A stretch of DNA of 62,344 bases from Treponema sp. (GTDB lineage: Bacteria; Spirochaetota; Spirochaetia; Treponematales; Treponemataceae). Below the pieces are notes generated by a model that saw nothing but the letters and a program-made list of their open reading frames with translations, was not told the DNA's origin and did not search any database. The DNA lies in NCBI GenBank assembly GCA_022640795.1, contig JALCCK010000008.1, positions 1 to 62,344 on the forward strand. The letters run 5' to 3'. Below, one piece after another: positions 27,181-36,324 of the stretch. Positions within the stretch are counted from its first letter, which is position 1, and each line of letters begins with the position of its first letter. A program made the translations under genes and the position numbers.

Positions 27181-27586
27181 ATGAAACTGGATGGTTTGGG
27201 AATATTCGTAAAAGATATGCCGGCAATGATACGCTTTTACCGGGATGTGCTGGGATTTGAGATAAAAGAAGATGAAAACACAACGAATGTCTATCTTGAA
27301 AAAGACGGAACGCTTTTCCTGTTCTATCGCAGAACCGACTTTGAAAAAATGACAAAGAAGAAATTTAACTATGCGGAAAACATACACGGACATTATGAAC
27401 TGGCACTAAGCGTCGAAAATTACAATGCGGTAGATACTACCTATCGGAATATAATTTCAAAAGGCGGGACAGCCGTCATGGAACCGGAAACAGAACCATG
27501 GGGACAACGGACCTGTTATGTAGCGGAATCAGAAAGGTAATTTAATGGAAATCCGATCGTTTGCATTGAGAAGGAGAATTTTATGA
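27181..27586 (+). pseudogene. VOC (glyoxalase-like) protein, frameshifted near the C-terminus
   Basis: A VOC/glyoxalase-fold protein (MKLDGLGIFVKDMPAMIRFYRDVLGF) with AAGGAGG before ATG 27181. In frame it ends early at 27540 (YVAESER). In the next frame the expected family ending appears, EGNLMEIRSF, and runs to a TGA at 27584-27586 that would overlap the next gene's ATG. An extra A in GAAAGG (27532-27537) accounts for it. The first 117 residues are intact, so either a recent mutation or a sequence error. Function unknown; VOC proteins bind metals and act on small molecules. Confidence 0.75.
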
Positions 27587-28260
27587 ATAAAGAAAGTTAT
27601 GAAAAAATAAAAAACTACATGATTTCCTGTATGCGCGACGGAGCACACGATAAAGATCATGTTTACCGTGTATTATACTATGCACTGGATATTTCGGAAT
27701 CGTACGTAGTCGACGATGACGTCATCCTGGCTGCTGCGCTGCTCCACGATATTGGCAGAAAGGCGCAGTTTGAAAATCCGGAACTGGATCATGCTGCGGT
27801 CGGAGCGGAAATGGCCTATGATTTTTTACTTCAATTGGACTGGACCAGGGAAAAAGCGGAACATGTTAAACAGTGTATCAGTACACACCGCTACAGAAAA
27901 AACAGAGAACCTGCAAGTATCGAGGCAAAAATACTGTTCGACGCTGATAAACTGGATGTAACGGGAGCCGTCGGCATAGCCAGAACGCTGGCATATATCG
28001 GAATAACAGGAGAACCGCTCTATTCTGTAGATGTGAACGGAAAAATACGCGACGGAACAACCGATACGGAACCGTCTTTTTTTCACGAATACAACTTTAA
28101 ACTGAAAAATATCTATAAAGGATTTTATACGGAGCGGGCAAAAGAGCTGGCGGCAGAGCGAAAAGAAATCACCCAAAGCTACTACGAGGCTATGCTGAAG
28201 GAGGTCGGCGAACCGTACGATAAAGCAGATGAGCTCATACAAAAATTAATCGGAGACTAA
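27583..28260 (+). CDS. HD-domain phosphohydrolase
   Basis: A 225-aa cytoplasmic HD hydrolase. HDKDHVYRVLYYAL supplies the first metal His, AALLHDIGRK the HD pair and LFDADKLDVTGAVGIAR the distal Asp, the YedJ-like layout. Such enzymes hydrolyse nucleotides or related phosphates; the substrate is unknown. AAGGAGA precedes the ATG. The previous VOC frame, if repaired, overlaps this start (ATGA), so the two were translationally coupled. Confidence 0.87.
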   Translation: MNKESYEKIKNYMISCMRDGAHDKDHVYRVLYYALDISESYVVDDDVILAAALLHDIGRKAQFENPELDHAAVGAEMAYDFLLQLDWTREKAEHVKQCISTHRYRKNREPASIEAKILFDADKLDVTGAVGIARTLAYIGITGEPLYSVDVNGKIRDGTTDTEPSFFHEYNFKLKNIYKGFYTERAKELAAERKEITQSYYEAMLKEVGEPYDKADELIQKLIGD

Positions 28261-28271
28261 TACAGAAGCAA

Positions 28272-28435
28272 ATGCTGCATATTGAACACATAGAAGGAGA
28301 TCTTTCACCGGATTATTGGAGAAGCATACAGGAACGATTTTTCGAAAAGGAAAAACTGGCGAAAAAATTTTTACGGATACGGTTCCGGTTCTGATCGAAC
28401 GCTTTGCAGTAATCTACGACGAAGACCGAAAATAA
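28272..28435 (+). pseudogene. Short degraded gene remnant between HD and macro genes
   Basis: Two overlapping short frames look protein-like. ATG 28272 to TGA 28394 encodes a start such as MLHIEHIEGDLSPDYWRSIQ. The next frame ends at TAA 28433-28435 with FTDTVPVLIERFAVIYDEDRK. Together they read as one small protein broken by a frameshift in the A-rich run near 28345. I do not recognise a family. It lies in a co-directional group (VOC, HD, macro), where another gene is already frameshifted. It could also be two spurious frames. Confidence 0.4.
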
Positions 28436-28485
28436 CATTTCATCCACACTACATCGGTTCCGGTTGATTTCCAGAGGAGGAATTC

Positions 28486-29019
28486 ATGAATATCAGGGTA
28501 GAAAAAGGCGACATAACGACCTATGCGGTAGACGCCATAGTAAACGCAGCCAATAGCGGACTGCTGGGCGGCGGTGGAGTAGACGGCGCCATACACAGAG
28601 CCGGAGGAAAGGTCATAGCTTTAGAGTGCGATAAAATACGGGAAAAACAGGGCGGATGCAAAACAGGAGCCGCGGTCTACACAAACGGCGGAAATCTTAC
28701 GGCAAAGTATGTCATACACACCGTGGGACCGATATGGCGGACAGGTTCCGGGCAGGAACAAAATCTTCTGAAAGACTGCTACCTGAATTCGATGCGGATT
28801 GCACAGCAGTTGCACTGTAAGTCCATCGCGTTCCCCAATATAAGTACCGGCGTATACCGGTTTCCTCGGGAACAGGCCGCCGATATTGTGTACGCTATTT
28901 TCAGCGACGAATCGTTCAGAAACGAATATGCCGAAATACACGACGTAGTGTTTGTCAATTATGATGAAGAAAATTACCGGATATATACAGACAAATTCAA
29001 AGGATTCATTTCCGGTTAA
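28486..29019 (+). CDS. Macro-domain protein, O-acetyl-ADP-ribose deacetylase type
   Basis: A 177-aa single macro domain. GDITTYAVDAIVNAANSGLLGGGGVDGAIHRAGG (residues about 7-40, quoted here only by its key parts VNAANS and GGGGVDGAI) and AFPNISTGVYRFP are the ADP-ribose binding loops of the YmdB/MacroD type, which remove O-acetyl or ADP-ribose groups. AGAGGAGG precedes the ATG. It closes a co-directional cluster with VOC and HD proteins; the shared role is not known. Confidence 0.92.
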   Translation: MNIRVEKGDITTYAVDAIVNAANSGLLGGGGVDGAIHRAGGKVIALECDKIREKQGGCKTGAAVYTNGGNLTAKYVIHTVGPIWRTGSGQEQNLLKDCYLNSMRIAQQLHCKSIAFPNISTGVYRFPREQAADIVYAIFSDESFRNEYAEIHDVVFVNYDEENYRIYTDKFKGFISG

Positions 29020-29049
29020 TATTTTCAGGCATCAGAATATACCGGAAGT

Positions 29050-30354
29050 CTATCTTAATTTTTTAGTCTGTTGGACAAAATTTTTCTTTCGCAGGACTAT
29101 ACAGATAAAAAGTGCAAGAAGCGTTTCGCCCAGCCAGCTTTCAACGGTGGTATTCCATCCGTATTTTTCTACCAGAATACCGATGGAAAACGACGCAATG
29201 GCCGATCCCATATATGCCAATGCATTTAAAAAACCGGAAACAGTCGAAACTTTTCCATATCTTCTGAAATGGAGCGGAAGAAGATTAATAAATAACGTAT
29301 TGACGGCCATCATCGACGAGGTAAGAACGGCCAGCAGCAAACCGGTTAAAATAATACTTCTACTGCCAAACAGCAGTAGAAAAACGAGTGCACTGCTGGC
29401 TACTCCGAAAAACACCGTTGCAGACATCATTTCCCTATTTTTGTATTTTCCATTCATATACTGTGCCATATAGGCACCTGTTAAATTCATTATAGGCAGC
29501 AGTAACGTTACGAGTACTGAAAATGACGGTGTCGTCATAAATTTTTCACAAATGTATGTCGGAACCCACGAAGTAACACCGTCTTTTATGGTTCCATGTA
29601 TAATAACAGGAATAATAACAACCAAAAGCCCCTGTCCGAGTAATATATTTTTAAATGAAACGGAATCCTTCTGATAACTGATGTTCTCCACAAAAAAAAC
29701 TTCCGAGTCCTTTTCCCGCACGGCAGCATCAGAGGATGTTATATTCATCCTGTCATACAGGAATTCCCATATACCTGACATCAAGAACAGACAGACCGCA
29801 GCTATAAAGAAAACCCACGTCCATGAACAGATTTTCATTATAACTGCAGACATCAGATATGAAACAAGCGTACCGGCAACCATACTTGAAACAATATTGA
29901 CACTTGCATTTTCCTTCTCTTTTTCCGTAAACTGTTCGGCAAAAATTCGTATAACAGGAGGCCAGATCATTGACTGGAAATAACCGTTCATGCCCCAAAA
30001 AAGAGCCATGGGAATAAAATAATTTACTGCACCGGTCATCAAATTGGTACATCCGGAACAGAATAATCCCAAAAAAATCATCTTTTTTGCCTGGATTTTA
30101 TCTCCGAGAAAACCGTTAACAACCTGCCCGATTCCATAGGCAAAGAAATAAACCATATTTATAAAACCGGCCTGAGAAGCACTTATTTTCTTTTCTGCAA
30201 TTATAGCCGCCATAACCGACGGGAAATCCAGCCGTCCGATATAGGAAGTAAAATAGGCAAACCAGCACAGAAGGAACAAATATTTCATTCTTGTCTTTGC
30301 TGAATAATCAGGCGGATCTTTTTTGTCACGGGACACTTTCTCATATTTTGACAT
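29050..30354 (-). CDS. MFS transporter, organophosphate:phosphate antiporter-like
   Basis: A 434-aa protein with about 12 membrane segments. YFTSYIGRLDFPSVMAAII resembles the GlpT/UhpT family start with its conserved Arg, and FFAYGIGQVVNGFLGDKI the loop 2-3 motif. These carriers exchange organic phosphates or related anions. A central loop (about 205-235) is long and charged. It follows the MBL gene after 22 bp and is the last gene of the sugar-import group. Substrate unknown. Confidence 0.82.
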   Translation of the reverse strand: MSKYEKVSRDKKDPPDYSAKTRMKYLFLLCWFAYFTSYIGRLDFPSVMAAIIAEKKISASQAGFINMVYFFAYGIGQVVNGFLGDKIQAKKMIFLGLFCSGCTNLMTGAVNYFIPMALFWGMNGYFQSMIWPPVIRIFAEQFTEKEKENASVNIVSSMVAGTLVSYLMSAVIMKICSWTWVFFIAAVCLFLMSGIWEFLYDRMNITSSDAAVREKDSEVFFVENISYQKDSVSFKNILLGQGLLVVIIPVIIHGTIKDGVTSWVPTYICEKFMTTPSFSVLVTLLLPIMNLTGAYMAQYMNGKYKNREMMSATVFFGVASSALVFLLLFGSRSIILTGLLLAVLTSSMMAVNTLFINLLPLHFRRYGKVSTVSGFLNALAYMGSAIASFSIGILVEKYGWNTTVESWLGETLLALFICIVLRKKNFVQQTKKLR

Positions 30355-30376
30355 AGTTATACAAACTCGTGTTCTA

Positions 30377-31207
30377 TCAGATATTCAGATTCATTCCATC
30401 ATACGCAACGGTAAAACCGTAGTTTTTAGTATGCCGGACAAGCTCTTCATAAAGCAATTTGCCATTATGGGAAAAGTGGGTAAGAACCAATTTCGTCGTC
30501 GTATCCATACAGTTTTCGGCTATAAGTCGGTCCCGGCATTCAAGGACATCGGGAAGTCCCATATGATAAAATCCGTCCTTCGTCAATCCACCTGTACAAT
30601 CAAAACTCGCCAGATCAAAATGGATATTTTTCAGGAACTCCCACGTTTCGGGAGGAAAAATTCCGGTATCATTTGCATATAAAATTCTTTTGTCTCCTTT
30701 TTCAATAATATATAACAGGCAGCGTTCATGTGGGTCATGATTCGCCAATACGGGAATAACTCTGTAGCCATCCTGCGTTGTAAAAGGAATGAATTCCTTC
30801 ACTTCCTGAAAACGTATCCGCCGGTCCAGATTACTGCTGTCATTAAGTTTCATTGCTTCCAGAAAACGGGCGTGAACTTTGTCATTTCCGTAAATCGTAA
30901 GAAGCGGTTTCGTTGCATTATGAGCGTATGGTTCGCCACGCATGATAAGTTCTTCAGGATAAAAATGATCCTGATGTGAATGTGTAATCAGCAGCGTTAT
31001 AATATCGGACAGCTGCAAATTATCACGGAGACTGTGAAAATAGGTGTCCGGAGACAAATCAACAAGTAATGTCTTATCAATCAGCGTCTGAGACCTCGTA
31101 CGGATATTCTTTCCGCCGAGTTTTCGGGCTTTCTCACAAGATTCACAATCGCAAAATACAGCCGGCCAGCCTTCGGCGGCAGCAGTTCCTAAATATGTAA
31201 GTTTCAT
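30377..31207 (-). CDS. MBL-fold metallohydrolase, PhnP-like
   Basis: A 276-aa metallo-beta-lactamase-fold protein. THSHQDHFYPEEL is the HxHxDH metal motif and GTAAAEGWPAVFCDCESCEKAR is the Cys-containing N-terminal segment of the PhnP/PqqB branch; distal HDPH, AND and HFSHNG motifs complete the metal site. PhnP cleaves cyclic ribose phosphates, but the substrate here is unknown. ATG 31207 has AGGAGAA upstream; an in-frame start 63 bp earlier lies in the hairpin region. Next to SBP1 and an OPA-like carrier, a sugar-phosphate role is plausible. Confidence 0.85.
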   Translation of the reverse strand: MKLTYLGTAAAEGWPAVFCDCESCEKARKLGGKNIRTRSQTLIDKTLLVDLSPDTYFHSLRDNLQLSDIITLLITHSHQDHFYPEELIMRGEPYAHNATKPLLTIYGNDKVHARFLEAMKLNDSSNLDRRIRFQEVKEFIPFTTQDGYRVIPVLANHDPHERCLLYIIEKGDKRILYANDTGIFPPETWEFLKNIHFDLASFDCTGGLTKDGFYHMGLPDVLECRDRLIAENCMDTTTKLVLTHFSHNGKLLYEELVRHTKNYGFTVAYDGMNLNI

Positions 31208-31235
31208 ACAATTCTTCTCCTGTAACCGATAACAT

Positions 31236-31266
31236 AAGGTACTGCTCCTTAAGAAAACAGTACCTT
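31236..31266 (-). other. Intercistronic hairpin after sugar-binding protein gene 1
   Basis: AAGGTACTG (31236-31244 on the + strand) and CAGTACCTT (31258-31266) form a 9-bp stem 22 bp after the binding-protein stop, with no T run downstream. Such stems commonly protect binding-protein mRNA 3' ends; it could also attenuate expression of the MBL and MFS genes. Confidence 0.5.
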
Positions 31267-31287
31267 TCATTACCGCTGTTATACCGT

Positions 31288-32568
31288 TTATTGTTTTATA
31301 GCTTTAAAGGAATTATCCAGTTCCTTCGTGTATTCATCCATATCGAACGTCTTTTGCATCAAATATTTCTGGGTAATATCATTGAACGCAGTCAGATATT
31401 CAGCGTTAAATTCGGAAATCGCAATCATGTTGTATACCTGACTGCCTGTATAATTTGTAATATCCTTTACTGCCGGTAGGGAATCCACATGAACCGTACA
31501 ACCGGTCAGGCCGTTTGCAGCCTTTGCATAATATTCGCCAGATTCAACGGAACACAGATAAGCGAAAAATCCTTTGGCTGCTGATAAAACCTGCTTATCG
31601 GCCGTATTATAGACACAAAAATTATTACCGGGTTCAATACGCATCTGTGTCTGCGAAGAATTATCGGAAACAGGGAACGCAAACGTTCGTACAGCGGCTT
31701 TAGGATTAATAGAAAGAATTCCGGCGATAGTCCACGAACCGTTAATAGTCATAGCTATTTTTCCGGTAGCAATTCCGCTCAGAACGTCATTCCAGCATGT
31801 TGAAAAGGGATCCTCACCCCAGTATTTTTTATACGATACCATCGTAGCTATACTTCTCTTGAAAGCCTCGTCATTCGAAAAATTACTTTTCAGAGACATC
31901 TTCTGGGTAAACCAGTCTCTGTTTTTTTCCACACAGTTTATGTAGATATACGCATAGCAGAAATGCTTCTGACACCATGATTCGGCAAAGGGAGCTCCGA
32001 GCGGAACTATTCCGTTTTCCTGTAACGTATCACAAACTTTGCGGAATTCTCCGGCAGTAGTCGGAATTTTTAAATTATATCTGTCAAAGAGTTCCTTATT
32101 ATAAAAAACTCCGTAGCCGGATACATCAAGCGGTACACCGTATTGAATGCCGTTTACCTGTCCCTGAGAAAGAATATCGGAATTAAAATTTTTCTTCAGT
32201 CCGTCTACGTCCGAAACATCAGCCAGATGACCGGCTTTCACAAAGGCCAGTGTATTAATTCTGTCAAGATCAAAAATCATAGGAGCATCATCCGATGCAA
32301 CGCGTGTTTTTAACATTGTCAGATAATTATCATTAGGAATCATCTCTACATTAATCTTTATATCCGGATGCTGAGACATATATTCCGTTACACAATGGTT
32401 AACCCAATCCTGTTTTCCCTGCTCTTCAAGATGATGCAGCCAGGTAAACTCAATTTTCTGATTTCCTGAAGCAGCAGGTTTCGATGATGCGGACTTGTCG
32501 GCTGTGCCACCGGCAAATAATAATCCGCATAACAGCAACAAAAAAATTCCCAAACCTATTCTTTTCAT
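31288..32568 (-). CDS. Sugar ABC transporter substrate-binding protein 1 (CUT1)
   Basis: A 426-aa extracytoplasmic solute-binding protein. The signal peptide ends LLFAGGTADKS, without a lipobox Cys at the cleavage site, as in many treponemal binding proteins. FTWLHHLEEQGKQDWVNH, GVFYNKELFDRYNL and IAMTINGSWTIAGI are SBP_bac_1 features. AAGGAGGAA precedes the ATG. It is the last ABC gene of its operon (permeases first), the reverse of the second operon. No ATPase gene is present, so a shared MsmK/UgpC-type ATPase elsewhere is assumed. The sugar is unknown. Confidence 0.9.
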   Translation of the reverse strand: MKRIGLGIFLLLLCGLLFAGGTADKSASSKPAASGNQKIEFTWLHHLEEQGKQDWVNHCVTEYMSQHPDIKINVEMIPNDNYLTMLKTRVASDDAPMIFDLDRINTLAFVKAGHLADVSDVDGLKKNFNSDILSQGQVNGIQYGVPLDVSGYGVFYNKELFDRYNLKIPTTAGEFRKVCDTLQENGIVPLGAPFAESWCQKHFCYAYIYINCVEKNRDWFTQKMSLKSNFSNDEAFKRSIATMVSYKKYWGEDPFSTCWNDVLSGIATGKIAMTINGSWTIAGILSINPKAAVRTFAFPVSDNSSQTQMRIEPGNNFCVYNTADKQVLSAAKGFFAYLCSVESGEYYAKAANGLTGCTVHVDSLPAVKDITNYTGSQVYNMIAISEFNAEYLTAFNDITQKYLMQKTFDMDEYTKELDNSFKAIKQ

Positions 32569-32626
32569 TTCTATTCCTCCTTCTAAGAATAAAAAATATC
32601 CCGTATTTTTTTATAAAATCGGATCC

Positions 32627-33460
32627 TTACGACTTAACAGCCCCTGCAGAAATTCCCGAAATAATATATTTCTGCAGCAGGAGAAAACAAACGACAACCG
32701 GAACCATAGATAAAATTGCGGCGGCAAATGCCATGCCATATGCCGATGAATACTGTCCGAAAAAATAATACTGCTTTACCGTCAGAGTCCTGACAACGTC
32801 TTTCTGCAGCAAAATAATCGAAATATTAAAATCATTCCAAAGCCACATAACATGAAGTGCTGCGACGGTTGCGGAAACCGGTGTTAAAAGAGGAAAAACG
32901 ACATTAAAAAATATCCGATACGGACCGCAGCCGTCTATCAGCGCAGCCTCTTCAAGCTCCTTCGGAACGGATTTTACAAAACCGGTATAGAGGAACGTCG
33001 CATAGGCAATGCTGTTCCCGGTAAATATCACTATCATTCCGAACAATGAATTCTGAAGTCCGAGAGTTCTGAACATTCGATAAATAGGTATCATGATAAT
33101 CTGGAACGGAATCATCAGAGAAGCCAGATAAAGTCTGTCAAGATTATGAATAAAAAAAGTTTTTGCTCCGTGCCGTGCTATGGAATAGCCGCCCATAGCG
33201 GAAAACAGGACGATTAAAATAACGGAGGGAAACGTAACAATCGTACTGTTGAAAAGAGAATGAACAAAATTACTTTTTACCATGCCTTCGTAAAAGTTTT
33301 TCAGATAAAGTCCCGACGGCATTGACAATACGGACTCCGCCGTTTCAAGCGGAGACTTAAAGGCCGTATTGAGCGCTATCAGAATCGGATAGAAAAAGAA
33401 AGCAATGACAACAATATCGATAACATAGAAAGCAGCTTTTTTACTCATCGTATTTTTCAT
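32627..33460 (-). CDS. Sugar ABC transporter permease (MalG type), operon 1
   Basis: A 277-aa permease with about six membrane segments. The EAA loop EEAALIDGCGPYRIFFNVVFPLL and the ending QKYIISGISAGAVKS are typical of CUT1 MalG-type subunits. It pairs with the upstream permease 13 bp away. GGAG lies eight bases before the ATG. The C-terminal ISGISAGAVKS is almost the same as in the second operon's MalG-type protein (ISGLTSGAVKS), so the two systems are related. Confidence 0.92.
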   Translation of the reverse strand: MKNTMSKKAAFYVIDIVVIAFFFYPILIALNTAFKSPLETAESVLSMPSGLYLKNFYEGMVKSNFVHSLFNSTIVTFPSVILIVLFSAMGGYSIARHGAKTFFIHNLDRLYLASLMIPFQIIMIPIYRMFRTLGLQNSLFGMIVIFTGNSIAYATFLYTGFVKSVPKELEEAALIDGCGPYRIFFNVVFPLLTPVSATVAALHVMWLWNDFNISIILLQKDVVRTLTVKQYYFFGQYSSAYGMAFAAAILSMVPVVVCFLLLQKYIISGISAGAVKS

Positions 33461-33473
33461 TTTTCATACTCCA

Positions 33474-34334
33474 TTACAATTCGATTTCCCGTTTTCTGAA
33501 AAAATTCGAGACGCTTATACCCAGCACGATACAGAACAGAGAAAACAGTATCGCGACAGCCTGCCCGTAACCGGCCTTATTGTATTCGAAAAGATTTTCA
33601 AATATATAAATTGCGAGAGTTCTCGATGTACCTCCGGGACCGCCGCCGGTCGCAGCGAGTGTTGTCGCAAATTCTCTGAGCCAGGAGGTAATCGACAGCG
33701 TGATGCAAACAGTAAAAGACGGCGTAAGCAGTGGTAGAGTAATGTGCACAAAACTTTTAAAGGAAGAAGCCCCATCTACTTTGGCGGCATCGTAAAATTC
33801 CTGAGGAATATTCTTTAAACCGGCCAGATAAATAAGCATATTAATTCCGGCAGTATTCCACAGTTCCATCAGCGTAATGGCCGGTATCACGGCAACGGGA
33901 TTTCCCAGAAAACTTTTTATCCCGAACAGTGATGAAAATACTTCTTTATAAAGAAATTTCCAGATAAAAGCGGTAAGAATTGAGCTGAAACATACCGGTA
34001 AAAAGAAGACGGTTCGGGACAGATTGCTGATTCTGTTGCTTTTATAATCGACAAGCAGTGCCATTCCCAATGAAAAAACCGTACCGCCGACCGTTCCGAG
34101 CAAACCGAAAAGCAAAGAATTGCGTACCGGCAGGATCATACGCTGATCTGCAAAAATGGTAAGGAAATTCTTCAGGCCAACATAGTGATAACTGCGGTCA
34201 ATGCCATTCCAGTCGGTAAAGGCTATATTTATACCGGAAAGGAATGGAATAAAAATAGCAAAACAAAACAGACAAAATCCGGGTAAAATAAACACATACT
34301 TCGATAAATCTTTTTCGGCAGATTTCAATTTCAT
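33474..34334 (-). CDS. Sugar ABC transporter permease (MalF type), operon 1
   Basis: A 286-aa permease with about six membrane segments; FYDAAKVDGASSFKSFVHITLPLL is the EAA loop and TGGGPGGTSRTLAIYIFENLF the conserved periplasmic end. ATG 34334 is used because AAAGGAAG lies seven bases upstream; an in-frame TTG at 34364 has no site. First gene of operon 1, driven by the promoter block at 34369-34475. Confidence 0.92.
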   Translation of the reverse strand: MKLKSAEKDLSKYVFILPGFCLFCFAIFIPFLSGINIAFTDWNGIDRSYHYVGLKNFLTIFADQRMILPVRNSLLFGLLGTVGGTVFSLGMALLVDYKSNRISNLSRTVFFLPVCFSSILTAFIWKFLYKEVFSSLFGIKSFLGNPVAVIPAITLMELWNTAGINMLIYLAGLKNIPQEFYDAAKVDGASSFKSFVHITLPLLTPSFTVCITLSITSWLREFATTLAATGGGPGGTSRTLAIYIFENLFEYNKAGYGQAVAILFSLFCIVLGISVSNFFRKREIEL

Positions 34335-34368
34335 CGGTAAACTTCCTTTTTTAGTTTTAATCAATAAT

Positions 34369-34475
34369 TGTTGTATTTTGTTGTATTACCACTATTTTAT
34401 TGGAATTATCCACAATTATAAGATTATTATGACTATTTGTCAAACATTTTATACCAAAATAAACAAAATACCACA
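34369..34475 (-). promoter_or_regulatory. Promoter/operator block, copy A (ABC operon 1)
   Basis: Leftward promoter: TTGACA (34443-34438), 17 bp, TATAAT (34420-34415), a perfect consensus. Flanking it are two related 17-18 bp elements in opposite orientation: TGTTGTATTTTGTTGTAT (34369-34386), centred near +30, and the complement of TGTGGTATTTTGTTTAT (34459-34475), centred near -59. The whole block is repeated upstream of ABC operon 2 (37685-37792) with about 85% identity. Two outlying inverted operators suggest repression by DNA looping; the adjacent DeoR protein is the likely binder. Confidence 0.75.
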
Positions 34476-34491
34476 TTCTGTATTGATATTC

Positions 34492-34521
34492 AAAAAAAAG
34501 ATACCATCCGAAAACGGTATC
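34492..34521 (-). terminator. Intrinsic terminator of ABC operon 2
   Basis: GATACC (34500-34505) and GGTATC (34516-34521) form the stem, followed leftward by eight T (the A run at 34492-34499). It lies 37 bp after the last gene of operon 2 and just upstream of promoter copy A, so the two ABC operons are separate units. Confidence 0.75.
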
Positions 34522-34557
34522 CTGTCAGTGTAACAGCAAGAATGAGACAATCCGAAA

Positions 34558-35388
34558 TTAACTCTTTACAGCTCCGCTCGTTAATCCGCTTATAATGTTT
34601 TTCTGCATAAATACATAAAATAAAAGTATCGGGAGCATGGACATTAAAAACGTGGAAAATGCAAGACTATAATCCGTTGTATAGGTCGATTTGAAATTAT
34701 ACTGAAACAAAGTCAAAGTCCAATTCATCCACGAACGATTGAGAACAATCAGAGGCATCATAAAATCATTCCACATCCACAAACCATCTTTAATCATTAC
34801 CGTCGCTATAATGGGTTTCATAAGCGGTAATACTATCATGCGGAATGTCTGGAAAGTGGTAGCACCGTCGATATCTGCAGCTTCTTCCATATCACGCGGT
34901 ATGGAATTCAGAAAACCTACATAAAGAAAAGCACTTTCGCAGGTCGCAGCTCCAATAGCAAGAAAAACGAGCCCCGTCGTATTCATCAGATGAATACGGC
35001 TCATCATAATCACGAGTGGCATCATTTTTACCTGGAACGGAATAAAAATACCGGAAAGGAGAAAGTAATACAGAATTCTGTAAGACCGTTTATTAAAAGA
35101 TCGCGAAACAGCATAGGCCAACATCGGCATAATAAGCAGACAACCGATTAACGTAGCAGCAGTTACATAAACAGTATTGAGCAGAGCCCGGTAGTACTGG
35201 GGAGAATGAACAATCTTTTTCAAATTTTCCAAATAAAAACTATGGGGAAAAGAAAAAAAACTGCGGGAATTTTCTGCAGGGGTTTTAAACGGAATAACAA
35301 AAGTCAGATAAATAGGAAAAATGATTAAGCAAACACCCAGTAACAAAAGAAATATCTGAGAGGCGGAAACAAGTCTTTTCTCTTTCAT
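34558..35388 (-). CDS. Sugar ABC transporter permease (MalG type), operon 2
   Basis: A 276-aa permease with about six membrane segments. EEAADIDGATTFQTFRMIVLPLM is the EAA loop and the protein ends QKNIISGLTSGAVKS. Its ATG overlaps the stop of the MalF-type gene by four bases (ATGA). Last gene of operon 2, followed by a terminator. Confidence 0.92.
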   Translation of the reverse strand: MKEKRLVSASQIFLLLLGVCLIIFPIYLTFVIPFKTPAENSRSFFSFPHSFYLENLKKIVHSPQYYRALLNTVYVTAATLIGCLLIMPMLAYAVSRSFNKRSYRILYYFLLSGIFIPFQVKMMPLVIMMSRIHLMNTTGLVFLAIGAATCESAFLYVGFLNSIPRDMEEAADIDGATTFQTFRMIVLPLMKPIIATVMIKDGLWMWNDFMMPLIVLNRSWMNWTLTLFQYNFKSTYTTDYSLAFSTFLMSMLPILLFYVFMQKNIISGLTSGAVKS

Positions 35389-36275
35389 AGAGAAACCTCC
35401 TTTTTGTTTGCAGCTTTTATTTGTAAAACGGAAATGAGTGTAACGATGATTCCTATGATTATTGATTCTGCAATGCTGTAACTGAATCGATTTTCAGTAA
35501 AAGCATGCTGATAAATCAAGTAAGCAATACTGATAGTGGATCCTCCTGGTCCGCCCGAAGTCATACTCATTATATAATCGAAAACGAGTATTCCGCTTTT
35601 CAGCGTAAGGACAAACACGACGCTCAATGTCGGAAGCAGAAACGGCACTTTTATATGAATAAACCGCTGAAAAAAGGACGCTCCGTCAATTACCGCAGCT
35701 TCAATTAGATTCTGAGGTACTGTCTGTAAACCTGCAAGCAACAAGATAGACGGAATCGTAAGCCCCTGCCATAAATTAACAAACAGAATGCCCCAGAAAG
35801 CTTTCTCCGGACTGGCAAGAATTCCGTTCAGAAATGAAAGTCCGGTCACTTTCGCGATTACAGGCATTGCCCTGAAGTATATCTGATTGAAAATAAGTCC
35901 GACAGTGAGCATACTTAAAACGGCCGGAAAAAAATAAACGGCCCGGAACAAAGTTATCCCTTTTATTTTGGCATCCAGTAACAGAGCGAGTATGAGACTG
36001 AGCAGAATAACCAGAACGACTAAAGCGAATGCATACCGGAAAGTAAAACTCAGGGAACTGAAAATTCGTGTATCGTGAAAAATTTTTACATAGTTTCGAA
36101 GTTTTATAAAATGATAGGTAGGACTGTATCCATTCCAATCTGTCAGACTATACCATATCCCGAGAATTACCGGTTGAATAGTAAAAAATGCATACATAAA
36201 CGTTCCCGGAATAGCAAAAAGTATAAACACGCGGGACCGTGTCCAATATTTTTTTTTCGTAAAATGAGTCTTCAT
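35385..36275 (-). CDS. Sugar ABC transporter permease (MalF type), operon 2
   Basis: A 296-aa permease with about six membrane segments; LIEAAVIDGASFFQRFIHIKVPFL is the EAA loop and MTSGGPGGSTISIAYLIYQHAF the conserved end. AACAGGA precedes the ATG. It follows the binding-protein gene across an 85-bp gap containing a strong hairpin, which probably lowers permease expression relative to the binding protein. Confidence 0.92.
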   Translation of the reverse strand: MKTHFTKKKYWTRSRVFILFAIPGTFMYAFFTIQPVILGIWYSLTDWNGYSPTYHFIKLRNYVKIFHDTRIFSSLSFTFRYAFALVVLVILLSLILALLLDAKIKGITLFRAVYFFPAVLSMLTVGLIFNQIYFRAMPVIAKVTGLSFLNGILASPEKAFWGILFVNLWQGLTIPSILLLAGLQTVPQNLIEAAVIDGASFFQRFIHIKVPFLLPTLSVVFVLTLKSGILVFDYIMSMTSGGPGGSTISIAYLIYQHAFTENRFSYSIAESIIIGIIVTLISVLQIKAANKKEVSL

Positions 36276-36324
36276 AGTTTTCCTGTTAATTCATACTATA
36301 GAAAATAATTTTTACCGATATGTA

